This document shows positions 36,149 to 47,100 of a stretch of 64,000 nt of DNA, one piece after another (position 1 is the first letter of the stretch; each line of letters begins with the position of its first letter). The notes beneath the pieces were generated by a model. It was not told the origin of the DNA. It made no database searches and saw only the letters and a program-made list of their open reading frames with translations. The position numbers and the translations under genes are program-made. The DNA comes from Planctomycetota bacterium. Its GTDB lineage: Bacteria > Planctomycetota > Planctomycetia > Pirellulales > Pirellulaceae. The stretch lies in assembly GCA_014381825.1 (NCBI GenBank), contig JACNKX010000065.1, forward strand, positions 93,363 to 157,362, given 5' to 3'.

Positions 36149-37729
36149 CTAGAAGTCCTCAAATCCGCCTTGATGACCTGGTCCGCCAACGGGAATGGCG
36201 TCGAGTTCACGGTCGCTATCGGCGTTCCAATTCGACGCAGACTCACGCCCCGAAGTTGTTCTGGCCACCTGTCCAGAGTGTACAAACAGCTCGTCGGAAG
36301 AGTCGCGGCTGACGTGCATACTTGCTAGAACACCTTGCAACTGCTGCGACTGTTCGGCCAAACCGACGGCACTTCGCGACATCGAATTGGCCTGCGTCGC
36401 GCTGACCTGCGTCGCATGATCGATCTGCGAAACACCACGGCTCACTTGTTCGATAGCAATTGACTGTTCGCGGCATGCGCCAGCGATCTCGCCCACGAAT
36501 TCCGTCACTTGCTGGACCGAAGCTGTAATCTCCTTAAGCCGTTCGCCAGACTGATTGACTAACGCTGAACCCGTCTCGACCTTCCCGACGGAATCATCGA
36601 TCAGCCCCTTAATTTCCTTGGCCGCCGCGGCGCTGCGTTGAGCGAGGTTTCGCACTTCGCCTGCGACGACGGCAAATCCGCGTCCTTGCTCGCCGGCGCG
36701 CGCTGCTTCCACCGCGGCGTTAAGCGCTAGGAGGTTAGTTTGAAACGCCAACTCGTCGATCGCTGTGATGATGTCGGAAATCTTCTTCGACGAGCTTTCA
36801 ATGTCGTGCATCGCTTCAACCGCACGCCCAACGACTTCTCTTCCGAGTTCAGCGGTTTGACGAGAGCAAAGTGCCACGCCATTGGCTTGGTCAGCATTTT
36901 CTGCGTTTTGATCAACGGTGGCTGTGATCTCTTCGAGGCTTGCGGCACTTTGTTCGAGACTCGCCGCTTGCTTGTGTGTGTTTGTCGCCAGTTGCAACGA
37001 GGTGTCGGAGAGCGATTGCGATACACCCGACAGGCTCGACGCGACTTTTTCTAGCTTTGCCAGCGCATAACGAACTGATCGGTTGATGTAGTAGGACAAA
37101 ACGAGAACCAACGCGGTGATTCCAAAACCCGTTCCGACCAGCAACCAATTGCTCCGAGCGACCATTTCTTGAGCCCGATGTTCATCGTGAACGTTGCGGG
37201 ACTGGGCAAGCGTCACAACTTGATCGATGGCCCGATGATGGTCGTCGAAAAGCTCCTTGAGCTTTCCGTGAGCGAGTTCGTTGGCGACGTCGTGATTACC
37301 TTGTCTTATCGCTGGAATGAATTGTTCGCCCACGATATTAAAGAATTCGCGCGCGGGTTCGTAGGATGCAACCATCAGCCATTGCTTCAGTTCGCCATCT
37401 TCCAATTCACGCGACCACCGAGCATGTCGATTCTGATAATCATTTTCGAGCAGCTCACATCTTCGATAAAGTTGCTCCTTGCGGGCCGACTCTTCTTCCG
37501 AGACGAGTTGCAACACGGCGAGGTATGACTCGACGATAAACCCACGTGAAGGGACGACATCGGACACCAACGCCTGGCCTTGCGCGATGTGTGTATACAA
37601 CGGACCATTGACTTTCACGCGCTGCAGCGTCGAGAACGAGAATGTTCCGTAGACAACCAGCCCTAGCACGGCAATGGCGGTCAATAGATTGAGTTTGTTG
37701 GTAATGGTGAGCCGTTTTAGTTGGAACAT
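36149..37729 (-). CDS. Methyl-accepting chemotaxis protein
   Basis: A 526-residue membrane chemoreceptor. The first membrane helix is at about 15-35 ([18 protein letters not shown]) and the second at about 190-212 ([20 protein letters not shown]). Between them is a four-helix-type periplasmic domain of about 150 residues. The cytoplasmic coiled coil carries the signalling tip [36 protein letters not shown] domain is not obvious; the chain goes from the second helix almost straight into coiled coil. There is no C-terminal pentapeptide tether for CheR/CheB. Its start overlaps the end of cheW by 13 bp. It is the only receptor in the cluster, so it may be the dedicated input of this CheA. Confidence 0.93.
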   Translation of the reverse strand: MFQLKRLTITNKLNLLTAIAVLGLVVYGTFSFSTLQRVKVNGPLYTHIAQGQALVSDVVPSRGFIVESYLAVLQLVSEEESARKEQLYRRCELLENDYQNRHARWSRELEDGELKQWLMVASYEPAREFFNIVGEQFIPAIRQGNHDVANELAHGKLKELFDDHHRAIDQVVTLAQSRNVHDEHRAQEMVARSNWLLVGTGFGITALVLVLSYYINRSVRYALAKLEKVASSLSGVSQSLSDTSLQLATNTHKQAASLEQSAASLEEITATVDQNAENADQANGVALCSRQTAELGREVVGRAVEAMHDIESSSKKISDIITAIDELAFQTNLLALNAAVEAARAGEQGRGFAVVAGEVRNLAQRSAAAAKEIKGLIDDSVGKVETGSALVNQSGERLKEITASVQQVTEFVGEIAGACREQSIAIEQVSRGVSQIDHATQVSATQANSMSRSAVGLAEQSQQLQGVLASMHVSRDSSDELFVHSGQVARTTSGRESASNWNADSDRELDAIPVGGPGHQGGFEDF

Positions 37730-38223
37730 GATGTGAGCCTTTCACGATCGGAAACTTCATTTGTTCGAGTTAGACGAGGGACGTCGAGCAGGAAGACGAG
37801 TCGCTCGCTCGGTTTGCCGACACCGCGAAACCAGGTCGCGTCCAATTCGTCGGTCAGAGGCGGGGAATCGTCGATATCTTCTACGTTGATTTCAAGTACG
37901 TCGGAAACCCCGTCAACGACAAGGCCGATCCGTTTGTTTTCAATGGCGACAACGATGATCACCGTGAAGCGATCATACTCGCGAGGAGGCATTGAAAACC
38001 GGAGTCGCAGATCGACAATCGGGATGATCGTTCCGCGGAGATTGAGAACTCCTTTGACATGTTCGGGTGCGTTCGGGATCGGCGCGACATGGGCCAGGCT
38101 CTTGATTTCCTGGACATGCATGATTTCGATGCCGTACTCTTCGTCTTCGAGTGAGAAGACAAGGAACTGCCGCGTGCTCTCGTCGAGTCGATCCGTTTCC
38201 GTCTTTGTAGATAGCTCGGTCAT
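37717..38223 (-). CDS. cheW: Chemotaxis adaptor CheW
   Basis: Couples the chemoreceptor to CheA. The 168-residue protein is a single CheW domain: [40 protein letters not shown] and [14 protein letters not shown] are the conserved beta-barrel segments. The first 20 residues are a charged, variable extension. It lies 27 bp after cheA and overlaps the receptor gene by 13 bp, so translation of the two is probably coupled. Confidence 0.95.
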   Translation of the reverse strand: MTELSTKTETDRLDESTRQFLVFSLEDEEYGIEIMHVQEIKSLAHVAPIPNAPEHVKGVLNLRGTIIPIVDLRLRFSMPPREYDRFTVIIVVAIENKRIGLVVDGVSDVLEINVEDIDDSPPLTDELDATWFRGVGKPSERLVFLLDVPRLTRTNEVSDRERLTSCSN

Positions 38224-38250
38224 GTGGATGTCGCTTCCGAATGCGGTCGA

Positions 38251-40326
38251 TTAATGTGAAAACGCAAGGCGATGCAGCGCGGCGGTGTCGACGATCAACG
38301 CGACGCTGCCATCTCCTAAGATCGTCGCCCCACTGATTCCCTCAACTCTTTCGTAGTTTGCTTCCAGGCTTTTCATCACAACTTGTTGTTGCGCGACCAG
38401 TTGATCGACAAATAACGCCATTCTCTTGCCCCGATTCTCGATGATCACCAGCAATCCATCGCACGGGTCGGTGAACTGTGGCGTGACGTTGAACAGATTG
38501 TGCAATCGGACCAGCGGCACTGACGCGCCTCGCAGCACTAACAGCTCGCCGCGCCCTGCGACTCGCCGAATATCGGCTTGCTCCGGACGCAATGACTCAA
38601 TGACAGAAGTGATGGGCAACACATAGCTGTTGTCGCTGACTTGGACGAGCAGACCATCGACGATCGCCAAGGTCAGCGGCAGCCACATCGAGAATGTCGC
38701 CCCTTCACCGGGCAACGACGTGATCTGAGCAAAGCCCTGCATGGACTCGATATTCTTGCGAACGACGTCCATGCCGACGCCACGCCCAGAAATGTCGGTT
38801 ACCGATTGGGCTGTCGAAAAACCAGGTTCGAAGATCAAGTTGTAGATCTCACGATCCGTCCGATCATCACCTTCGTCGATCGATCCTCGCTCGACGGCCT
38901 TCTGTCGGATCGCATCACGATCGAGTCCGCGACCGTCGTCTTCGATCTCGATACAGATGCTTCCATCTTTGTGATACGCTCGCAGCACGAGGTGGCCGTC
39001 CGGTGCCTTGCCGTTGGCCGTTCGCAGTTCGGGCGTTTCGAAACCATGATCGATGGCATTACGAACCATATGAACGAGCGGGTCGCCAATTTGGTCGACC
39101 ATCGATTTGTCGAGTTCTGTTTCCTCGCCTTCAAACCGAACGTTGACACGTTTACCGACTTTGCGAGCAACATCTCTAGCAACTCGCGACATCTTTTGAA
39201 AGATTCCGCGGACAGGCACCATCCGCAGCGACAAGCTCAGGTCTTGCAGTTCACGAGCAATCTTGCGTAATTCCGGAAGCGATCGGGAACTTAGCTGGTG
39301 ATCTGCGAATTCGATCTGAACCATCGATTCGGCGATCACTAGTTCTCCAATGACGTTTATCAATTGATCAAGCCGCTCTCGACCGACTTTGATGTTCTCG
39401 TGCGCGGCTTGACGAGCGACGGGCGACTCCGTTGTGGTTTCAACGAAACTCGCAAGCGTGTCCGTTCGCTCTTCTGCGGCCTGACGATTGTTAACGCCGT
39501 TCAATTCTTGCAGCACATTCGTTAAACAAACGTCACGTTTCAGCGAGCCTTGGTTCTCGAGCCATCGCTCGGCGAATGCGACTTGCCGTCGAAGAGCATC
39601 CACACAAACGAGCACAGTATCCACAACCGTTACGGTCACCCGAAGGTTGCCTGCCCGGGCACGATCGAACAGCGACTCGGCGGCATGAGTTACTGCATGA
39701 ATGTCATCCAGCCCCAGGAATCCGGCGACGCCCTTAATGGAGTGAAACGCTCGATACAGGCAGCCAATATCGTCGGGGCTGGCCGCTCCGCCGCCTATGT
39801 CAAGTAAGACCTGCTCTGCAATGTCAATATGCTCGACAGCCTCTTCAAGGAAGTCACGCAGTAGATGTTCATCGGCCGAGAACGGGACTTCCGAAGGCGT
39901 TTCTTGCGCAGCTGAAGATGCGCGCGGCGCGGGGATCGCCTCGATTGAAGTCGCCTCTTGCAGCCGAGCAATCAGTCCGGCAGCCGTGGGCGGCATCGGT
40001 TGATCATTCTTCGCGTTTTCGATCACTTCGGGCAGGAAGTCCAAGCCACGAATGACCATCTCGACAATATCGGCAGTGGCGGCAATCTGGCCGTTGCGAA
40101 TGCGTTCGAGGCAGTTCTCGAGGTGGTGTGTGAATTCAACAACGGGTTCAACCCCGAAGGAAGTGGCCGCCCCTTTGACGGAGTGAACCGATCGAAATAT
40201 TCGGTTGACGAGTTCAAGATCCTGGGGCGCAGCAACGAAGGCACTCGCGATCTCCTCGATCACTTCGAGGTGATCCACGGTTTCCTCGAAGAAGAGCTCG
40301 CGGAATTCTGCCAAATCGACTTGCAT
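38251..40326 (-). CDS. cheA: Chemotaxis histidine kinase CheA with two Hpt domains
   Basis: Autophosphorylates and passes phosphate to CheY and CheB. The start at 40326 (MQVDLAEFRELFFEE) was preferred because it begins the first Hpt domain; an upstream Met at 40404 adds 26 basic, unconserved residues. From the preferred start there are two Hpt domains, with phospho-His H48 (RSVHSVKGAATSFG) and H195 (RAFHSIKGVAGFLG). Then come the P3 dimer region (about 310-375), the ATPase with HMVRNAIDHGFETPE and EDDGRGLDRDAIRQKA, and a CheW-like P5 domain to the C-terminus. I see no separate P2 domain for binding CheY. Double-Hpt CheA is unusual compared with enteric CheA. Confidence 0.94.
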   Translation of the reverse strand: MQVDLAEFRELFFEETVDHLEVIEEIASAFVAAPQDLELVNRIFRSVHSVKGAATSFGVEPVVEFTHHLENCLERIRNGQIAATADIVEMVIRGLDFLPEVIENAKNDQPMPPTAAGLIARLQEATSIEAIPAPRASSAAQETPSEVPFSADEHLLRDFLEEAVEHIDIAEQVLLDIGGGAASPDDIGCLYRAFHSIKGVAGFLGLDDIHAVTHAAESLFDRARAGNLRVTVTVVDTVLVCVDALRRQVAFAERWLENQGSLKRDVCLTNVLQELNGVNNRQAAEERTDTLASFVETTTESPVARQAAHENIKVGRERLDQLINVIGELVIAESMVQIEFADHQLSSRSLPELRKIARELQDLSLSLRMVPVRGIFQKMSRVARDVARKVGKRVNVRFEGEETELDKSMVDQIGDPLVHMVRNAIDHGFETPELRTANGKAPDGHLVLRAYHKDGSICIEIEDDGRGLDRDAIRQKAVERGSIDEGDDRTDREIYNLIFEPGFSTAQSVTDISGRGVGMDVVRKNIESMQGFAQITSLPGEGATFSMWLPLTLAIVDGLLVQVSDNSYVLPITSVIESLRPEQADIRRVAGRGELLVLRGASVPLVRLHNLFNVTPQFTDPCDGLLVIIENRGKRMALFVDQLVAQQQVVMKSLEANYERVEGISGATILGDGSVALIVDTAALHRLAFSH

Positions 40327-40729
40327 CCAACCACCACTGGTTAAGTCGCAGTCGGCATCCGTTCCGGCCCTGTTGCGTCGTGAAACGCTGTTCGATCTCT
40401 TCATGAGATCGTAAAACTTGTTGCGGTCGCTCTGGCGCCTGGATCAATGGTTGTCGGTCCGGTTGCGCATAAGCGCCGCGGCACATCTAGACACCTGTCG
40501 TTATCGACCACGAAACCTGCACACTCACCGCAATCGTTCGACTTTCTCAATGTTCAACTTTGCGCGGCTGCGCCACTTGATTGGGAAAGAATAATCGCGA
40601 CGGACGTAGCGGCGCCGTTGAACCCGCCGAGGCAGCAAAGTAGTCCGGCTTCCTAACACGCCCCTTACCGTAGGCTATGTTTGGCAGAGACGATCTGGGG
40701 CGAGTTAGCCGCTAAATTCAGGAGATGTT
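40327..40729. other. Divergent region between cheA and cheY
   Basis: About 400 bp that must hold the promoters for the leftward chemotaxis operon and the rightward cheY. No clear -35/-10 pair stands out. A GCGCATAAGCGC palindrome lies near 40464-40475. A CAGGAG ribosome site is 5 nt before the cheY ATG. No gene is seen. Confidence 0.5.
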
Positions 40730-41104
40730 ATGAGTAACAGAGTCTTGGTCGTCGATGATTCCGGACCGATGCGCGCGATTGTCAGACGCAATCTCAATTT
40801 CCTGGGTATTGAAGAAATTGTCGAAGCCGCGGATGGCCAAGAGGCGCTGAAGTTCTTTCGATCCAGTGTGTTCGACATCGTCATTACGGACTTCAACATG
40901 CCGAAGATGAACGGTTTGGAGCTGGTCAAGGAAATTCGAGCCGCTGGTTCCGAAGTGCCGATTCTGATGCTGACGACCGAAGCAGAGCGAAGCATGGTTG
41001 TTGCAGCGATTCAAGCAGGCGTCTCTGGATACCTCATCAAGCCCTTCGATTCGAGTCTTCTGAAAAAGAAGCTCGAGAAGCTTACGGAAGCACAACTCGC
41101 ATAG
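40730..41104 (+). CDS. cheY: CheY-like single-domain response regulator
   Basis: A 124-residue receiver domain with no output domain. The acidic pair is D10 within LVVDDSG, the phospho-acceptor is D54 in ITDFNMPKMNG, the switch Thr is in MLTTEAERS and the Lys in YLIKPFDSSLLKKKL. Next to a CheA operon it is most simply CheY, passing the signal to the motility machine. Which machine is unknown, since no flagellar or pilus gene is present. CAGGAG stands 5 nt before the ATG. It converges on the receiver-HDOD gene. Confidence 0.93.
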   Translation: MSNRVLVVDDSGPMRAIVRRNLNFLGIEEIVEAADGQEALKFFRSSVFDIVITDFNMPKMNGLELVKEIRAAGSEVPILMLTTEAERSMVVAAIQAGVSGYLIKPFDSSLLKKKLEKLTEAQLA

Positions 41105-41116
41105 ATGTGCGGGGAT

Positions 41117-41146
41117 GGAATCGACTTCATCGAAGTGGCGATTTCC
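41117..41146. terminator. Imperfect hairpin between convergent cheY and receiver-HDOD genes
   Basis: GGAATCG-ACTTC and GAAGT-GGCGATTTCC pair with small bulges around a 4-nt loop. It fills most of the 44 bp between the two stop codons. No T run follows, so it may stop transcription only weakly, in both directions. Confidence 0.4.
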
Positions 41147-41148
41147 AA

Positions 41149-42363
41149 CTAGACAGTTGGTCGCGACAAGCAGTCGCGTCTTGAACTAGCATCGAGCAAA
41201 CTATGAACATCGACGTCAATCCCTGCGGCAGCGATGTACGCGCTGTCCACGATCTCGTCTGCATTGGCATGGCCAGCGGTCAGTTGTTGTTCGTTGACTA
41301 GTGCATTCGCGACGTGAACGGCAGTCAGAACGACCGGCATCGCGTCCTCGACCTTTGATGGCTGGTGATGGAACGCGACGGCTTCGACAATCGGATTGGG
41401 AAGCCCCCACAACGAGAGCAGGAAGGCCCCGATGTCTGCATGCGACGCGCCGAAGTAACTCTCTTCGACTTGCCACATGGGGCGCGACGTGTCGGTTGCG
41501 AGTTGCTGAGCCTTGGAGTATTCGTCCGATCGCTCAGTTGTCAAAACTAACTTGCCAACATCGTGCATCATGCCAGCGAGCAGCGCTTCGTTAGCATCTT
41601 GTGCCGGTGCCTCCAACCGTTTCGCGAGGCGATGTGCTGTTTCGCCAACTGAAATGGCGTGTTGCGAGAATTGCTCAATGTTGAACCCGTTTTCTCCCTC
41701 ATGAAATTGCGAGAAAACACCGACGGTCAGCACAAGCGACTTCACAAGCTCAATCCCGAGCAGGCAAACGGCTTGGGAAAGGCTTGAGATATGTACCGGA
41801 ATGCCGAAAAACGAGGAGTTGACAAGGTGCAGGATCTTCGCCGTCATCGCTACATCTTGAGCGACAATTTGGCTCACTCGATCGATCGATCCGTGCGGGC
41901 TATGCAATTCGTCGATGAGTTCCGAGTAGATGCGAGGCACGCTCGGCAGCGTTTCGATCCGACCGATGAGCGCTTGTAATTCAGGATTCGCAAATCGATC
42001 GCGAATTCTCAATGCTCGAGTCAACAAGCCCCGAAGTTCGTCAGGCTGGCAGGGCTTTGCAAGGAACTGGTGCGCAGGGCCTAACGCGCGAAACTTGGAT
42101 TCGTTCGGGGCTTGGCCAGAGAGAATCAGCCGCACCATGTGTGGGAAGTCAGCTTGGACACGAGTTAGCAACTGGGCGCCGTCCATGCCCGGCATACGCA
42201 TATCCGAAACGATCGCATCGAAGGGCTCATGTGCGAGACGCTGCAAGGCTTCTTGTCCGCTGGCCGCGAATTCAGTTTGCAGCTCTCCCGCTAGGCGGCG
42301 AAATAATCTCTTGAGCCCCGCTAGTACCAGCGCATCATCGTCGACAAACAATACCCGAATCAT
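41149..42363 (-). CDS. Response regulator with HDOD output domain
   Basis: 404 residues: a receiver (1-120) with D8-D10 (FVDDD), phospho-acceptor D54 in IVSDMRMPGMDG and Lys in FLAKPCQPDEL, followed by an HDOD domain (about 140-345) with LPSVPRIYSELIDELHSPHG, AMTAKILHLVNSSFFG and GMMHDVGKLVL. HDOD proteins are HD-like but usually have no phosphohydrolase activity; they act in signalling, often in motility or biofilm control. The position next to cheY suggests input from the same chemotaxis kinase, which is inference. Unlike most HDODs it retains MMHDVGK, an HD-type pair that could be tested for activity. Confidence 0.93.
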   Translation of the reverse strand: MIRVLFVDDDALVLAGLKRLFRRLAGELQTEFAASGQEALQRLAHEPFDAIVSDMRMPGMDGAQLLTRVQADFPHMVRLILSGQAPNESKFRALGPAHQFLAKPCQPDELRGLLTRALRIRDRFANPELQALIGRIETLPSVPRIYSELIDELHSPHGSIDRVSQIVAQDVAMTAKILHLVNSSFFGIPVHISSLSQAVCLLGIELVKSLVLTVGVFSQFHEGENGFNIEQFSQHAISVGETAHRLAKRLEAPAQDANEALLAGMMHDVGKLVLTTERSDEYSKAQQLATDTSRPMWQVEESYFGASHADIGAFLLSLWGLPNPIVEAVAFHHQPSKVEDAMPVVLTAVHVANALVNEQQLTAGHANADEIVDSAYIAAAGIDVDVHSLLDASSRRDCLSRPTV

Positions 42364-42656
42364 CGTGCGTCATGCCCTCTTGTTCGGTCGCAATGACCCC
42401 TTGCGACTGCCCGCAGTCTGAATGAAACGAAAACCGTTTCGTACACACCCTCGTAACCATAGGTCATGATTCAGCGCAGTGCCCCCCGCGTATTAGCGGC
42501 ATACTTGAGAGCAGTCGCGTTGTAGCGACTGTGCCGGAAATCACGGAGGCAGCCGATCGTTTTCAATGTTGTTGACGCGACACGCGAATCCGGATTGCGG
42601 TCCAAGTCGACCGAGCCACGAGAACAACGTTCTAAAGCGAATGGGCTTGAAGGGCA
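42364..42656. other. Intergenic region with two short inverted repeats
   Basis: 293 bp between the sulfatase stop and the start of the receiver-HDOD gene. GAAACG/CGTTTC (42424-42440) lies about 60 bp upstream of the latter and may be an operator. CAGTCGC/GCGACTG (42512-42531) has a 6-nt loop and no T run, about 125 bp past the sulfatase stop codon. No gene is seen. Confidence 0.45.
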
Positions 42657-44123
42657 CTAGAGTTCCGGAATCGGATCATCAGCACCGACGTCTTCGTTCT
42701 CCCAATTCACCTTGCCGTTTTCATAGATCAGAATGCGACTCCTGCTTCCGGGAGCAGGCTTCGCGCTCTTGTTCGGCATCTGCGCCCGATGGTCAGCAAG
42801 AATCGAAGCGAACCTTGGATTGGACGCAAGGTTCTTCCACTCGTTCGGATCTTTCCGCATATCGTAAAGCTCTTCGCTGCCGTCGGCGTAATGGATATAC
42901 CGCCAATGTTCGCTGCGCACGCCGTGGTTGTCGTGATTGTGCGTCGTGATTGCAGGCCACTGCCGTGCCGCATCGGCGTCTTTCAACTGCGGCATCAGGC
43001 TGTGACCTTCCAGCCGATCGTTCTTCGACAAACCGCAAAGGTCAATCAACGTCGGATACATGTCGAGCAATTCAGCAGGCTTCGTACATCGTTGGCCCGC
43101 CGTGACACCTGGCCCAGCGAAAATCAATGGCACGCGCGTCCCATCGTCCCACAGCGTGTTCTTGCCGCTGATCGCCTTCTCGCCCAAATGCCAACCGTGG
43201 TCAGACCACAGGACGATGATCGTGTTGTCCGCTTTGCCGCTCTTCTGCAAGGCTGCGAGCACACGCCCGACTTGGCTGTCGACAAAGCTAGTGCAGGCAA
43301 GATAAGAACGAACCAAGTTCTTCCATTCGTTGGCTTCCTGAAGGTACTTCAGCCGGACTTCAGGTAACTTCCAATGGAGGTACCACGAGAATCGCGGCGT
43401 ATCGTCTCGATCATTCGCCTGAATCAGCGGCAGTTGAAGAGACTCCTCTGGATGCAGGTCGAACCACTTTTGTGTTGCATAGCAGGGGACGTGTGGGAGA
43501 AAGAAACCAACCGACATGAAGAATGGCTCGTCTGGCATTTCTTCCAGCTGATCGACGGCCCAACTAGCGACTTTCCAGTCCCCTTTGTCTTCGTCCTGGT
43601 GTGGGAAGACGCCCCAATCAACAAGCGGATGCGGGTTTGGCGTCGTCTTGACCAGCATCTCTTTTGGACGAACGCCAACACTCGGCCCCGTGCCGACGAC
43701 ATCGAACTCGTCGTCGTTTTTCTTTCGCCCATATCCACCGTGATAGATCTTTCCCGTCGTATAAGTCCGGTAGCCGTTGTTGCGAAGATGCTGCGGCAGC
43801 GAAACGATATCTTTGTATTCGTCGAGTGTTCGGAACCAAGGAGCCAGACCGTAGATGCCCGTCGTACTCGGTCGCAGTCCCGTCATCAAACTGGTGCGTG
43901 ACGGATTACAGAGCGGCGATTGGCAGTGTGCGTTCAGAAAGACAGTTCCCTGCCCGGCCAATCGATCGATGTGTGGCGTCTTTGCCTGAGGGTGGCCGCC
44001 GAGGCAACCGATCCAATCGTTCTGATCATCGATGGCAATAAATAAGATATTTGGCTTGTCCGCCGCGAAGAGGTGCGACCCGAACAGAGTTATCGAGAGC
44101 AAAGCAAAAAGTAAATGGCGCAT
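42657..44123 (-). CDS. Secreted sulfatase, iduronate-2-sulfatase-like
   Basis: 488 residues. The signal peptide is MRHLLFALLSITLFGSHLFA. The calcium-binding pair D32-D33 lies in FIAIDDQNDW. The formylglycine site is C72 in LCNPSRTSLMTG, so an anaerobic-type or FGE-type maturation enzyme is needed elsewhere. Other conserved parts are TGKIYHGG, LPHVPCYATQKW and IIVLWSDHGWHLGEK. The pattern, including QSPLCNPSRTS, is closest to iduronate-2-sulfatase-like S1 enzymes. It would remove sulfate from a sulfated glycan outside the cytoplasm. It stands 42 bp downstream of the sulfatase-GH2 fusion on the same strand, so they are probably cotranscribed and act on the same polysaccharide. Confidence 0.93.
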   Translation of the reverse strand: MRHLLFALLSITLFGSHLFAADKPNILFIAIDDQNDWIGCLGGHPQAKTPHIDRLAGQGTVFLNAHCQSPLCNPSRTSLMTGLRPSTTGIYGLAPWFRTLDEYKDIVSLPQHLRNNGYRTYTTGKIYHGGYGRKKNDDEFDVVGTGPSVGVRPKEMLVKTTPNPHPLVDWGVFPHQDEDKGDWKVASWAVDQLEEMPDEPFFMSVGFFLPHVPCYATQKWFDLHPEESLQLPLIQANDRDDTPRFSWYLHWKLPEVRLKYLQEANEWKNLVRSYLACTSFVDSQVGRVLAALQKSGKADNTIIVLWSDHGWHLGEKAISGKNTLWDDGTRVPLIFAGPGVTAGQRCTKPAELLDMYPTLIDLCGLSKNDRLEGHSLMPQLKDADAARQWPAITTHNHDNHGVRSEHWRYIHYADGSEELYDMRKDPNEWKNLASNPRFASILADHRAQMPNKSAKPAPGSRSRILIYENGKVNWENEDVGADDPIPEL

Positions 44124-44165
44124 TTGTTGATTTCCTTACCGTTGGTACTTTTTTGGATTTGTGTC

Positions 44166-47100
44166 TTATTTGCTGGCAGGAACGAGATCGACGACTCCGA
44201 CGTCGATGTATTGCCCACCACCGGTCTGGCGACAGTGAACTGCGATCGTGTTCTCGCCTCGCCGAAGTGATTTCCGCGCCTCGTCGGAGATCGGAAGCTC
44301 TATGTACTGCACGACGTAACCGTAGTCTTTCGCAGCGAGAGTGCCGTTGATGAAGACTGCGGCGTCTTCATCATGGAACAGCCGGAGCGAAGGTTGCGAT
44401 GCGTTCTCATTCATCGTGAACGATCGCCGTATCCAAATATCGTTTGATTTCCATTCGGTCCGAACCTTTGTGTTGGGAGTAATCTTCGTCCCAAATCCAC
44501 TTTCGCCAGTCTTCCACTGGCTATCGTCATACGCTTCTAGCTGCCACCCGTCACTTGGCTTCGTCGTCGTATAACGCCAAGTCTGAGGTTCATTCTCCGA
44601 AGTTGGGGCAATCGCGACACGTCTCCCTGGCGGCTCGTACAACTTGGCGTGTAACTTGGCCAATCGGTCAGCATTGAACTTAACGATCGATCGGTCGTAA
44701 GTCATCAGGCCGTTCACTTCGATCTCGACGTCGGTTGTCTGGGTGTAAATCGCTGCTGCTAATCCGCCAGCGATCAGTGCTGGCATTTGTTCGATCAGCC
44801 GCTCGTAATTTGTTCCGAGTTCATCGCGAGTCGAGTAATTGCGATATCCCCAATTGTTCCTGCCGACCCAAGTATGCCCTTCGATTGGCAGTCCCAATCC
44901 GCCGAACTCACCTAACACACTGGCCCGAGCTTCCTCGGCAGGGAACATGCTGGGACCGGGGTAACGATGCATATCCTTCATTTCGCCCCAGCCGCGATCC
45001 TGCCATCCACTGGGGCCATCGATCAATCTTGTTTGATCGTATTGCTTCGTCCATTGAAGGATCTCATTCGTATCGTGTTGTCCCCAGCCTTCGTTGAACG
45101 GCACCCAAGCGACAATACTGGGCGAGTTGTACAACGCATCGATCATCGCTTTCAACTCGCGGCGAAAGACGACTTTCTCCTCGGGTGCAAAGTTTGCATC
45201 GTTGGCCTGATTCGGACGAATGGATTGCTCGCCGTTGCGCCGGAAGCCGCTCGGCAAATCTTGCCAGACGAGCAGACCAATTCGATCGCACCAGTGATAC
45301 CAACGAGCGGGTTCAACCTTGACGTGCTTTCTCGCCATGTTGAAGCCGAGCTTCTTTGTCATTTCGATATCGAAACGCAAAGCCTCGTCCGTTGGTGCCG
45401 TGTACAACCCATCCGGCCACCAGCCTTGATCGAGCGGTCCATATTGGAAAACTGGTTCGTTGTTGAGCAGCAGACGATTGAACCCATTCGGACCTTTTCC
45501 CATCGATACGCTTCGCATTCCGAAGTAGCTCTTCACGCGATCACCGGAAGCCGTTTCGATGGTAACGTCATACAGGAACGGATCGTCGGGCGACCACAGC
45601 CGCGCGTCGCGGATCGGAACTGTGCAGCCCTCTTCACTAGCAACGTACTCCGCAACCGTCGCTCCTTCCGCTTGTACCCTCACCGTCATTTTCGACGTCC
45701 GCGGGCGCTCGGAAAGATACATATCTAATGACACGTCACCAGAATCGATGTCGGGAAAGAGCTTCAGCCTTCGGATGTAAATATCTGGAACAGGCTCGAG
45801 CCAAACGGTCTGCCAGATTCCCGTGACGGGCGTATACCAGATGCCACGCGGCTCTTTAACCTGTTTCCCGCGCGGCTGCGATCCCGCGTCGGTTGGGTCC
45901 CAGACGCTGACAACAAGTTCCTGTTCTTCTTCAGCACGCAACGCATCAGTGATGTCGAACGAGAACGGATCGTAACCGCCTTGGTGATCGCCGAGATGTT
46001 TACCATTCACCCAGACGCTGGCTTTCCAATCGACCGCACCGAAGTGCAATAACGTTCGCGGCCCCGTCCACTCCTCCGGGACCGTAAACGTACGGCGATA
46101 CCACAGTCGACTCGCCTCGCCGACACGCTCTTGGACGCCGCTAAGAATCGATTCGATTGGGTAAGGAACTAATATGCGTCCGTCAAACTTCTTCGGTTGC
46201 GTCTGATCTTTTGGACGGATGGCGTATTGCCAGTGGCCGTTCAGGTTCAGCCATTCGTCGCGCACCATTTGCGGTCGCGGATACTCGGGCAAGACGTTGT
46301 TCGGATCAACATCGCCAGCCCAACGTGTGACGAGGTGTCCGCTCGATGGCGCTGGTGGGTTATTAGCCGTCACCTTCACCTCATGAATGGTCCCGCTCCA
46401 CGCGAAGGGCGCTTCGTAGGGTCCGACAGGAGACTTCACGTCGCGTCCGACCTCTAATCCGTCGCCAGGTTGATTCGGAATCGTACTCGACGCCTTGCCG
46501 GTTCCAACTTGTTTGTCGCTGATTAACAAGGTGACCTTGCCATCATTCGCCAACGTCGCCGCTGCGACGATGCGGCCTGATGGGAGTACGAGGTCCGACG
46601 TAACGCGAGTCTCCTCGCCACGGACGCGAAACGAAACATTCAGCTTGCCGTTCTGGACGTACAGCGCAAAACCGTTCGCCGATCCGCCTTGAGCGACGAT
46701 CGCGCCGTCGCTGCCGTTTGCCGTGATTTCGACCGCGATCTTCAACGTGGCAGCTGCCAATGGCGGCGATTTCTCTGTCGGAACGACTGCTCCGGCTCTG
46801 TACGTGTAGACAGTGCCGTCGGATGTCGCAACAGTTTCGTCCCTCTTCTTCTCTGGAAGCACAGGCAAGGACCTTCGCCAAGCGAGCAAATCGGTCGAAA
46901 GCTTCTTCGCGAGTTCGACATGCTCGCCCGCGACATTCGCGTACTCTTTGTTGGAGGTGGACAGATCGTAAAGCTCCAACCCACTGCCATCGTCGTTCAC
47001 TAACAGCTTCCACTTGCCATCACGAATCGCCAGATTCGGACTCCGGTCAAGCGGTCGGGCTGGTTGCAGGTAGGTCTTATCGCGTCCGTACTCCCACATG

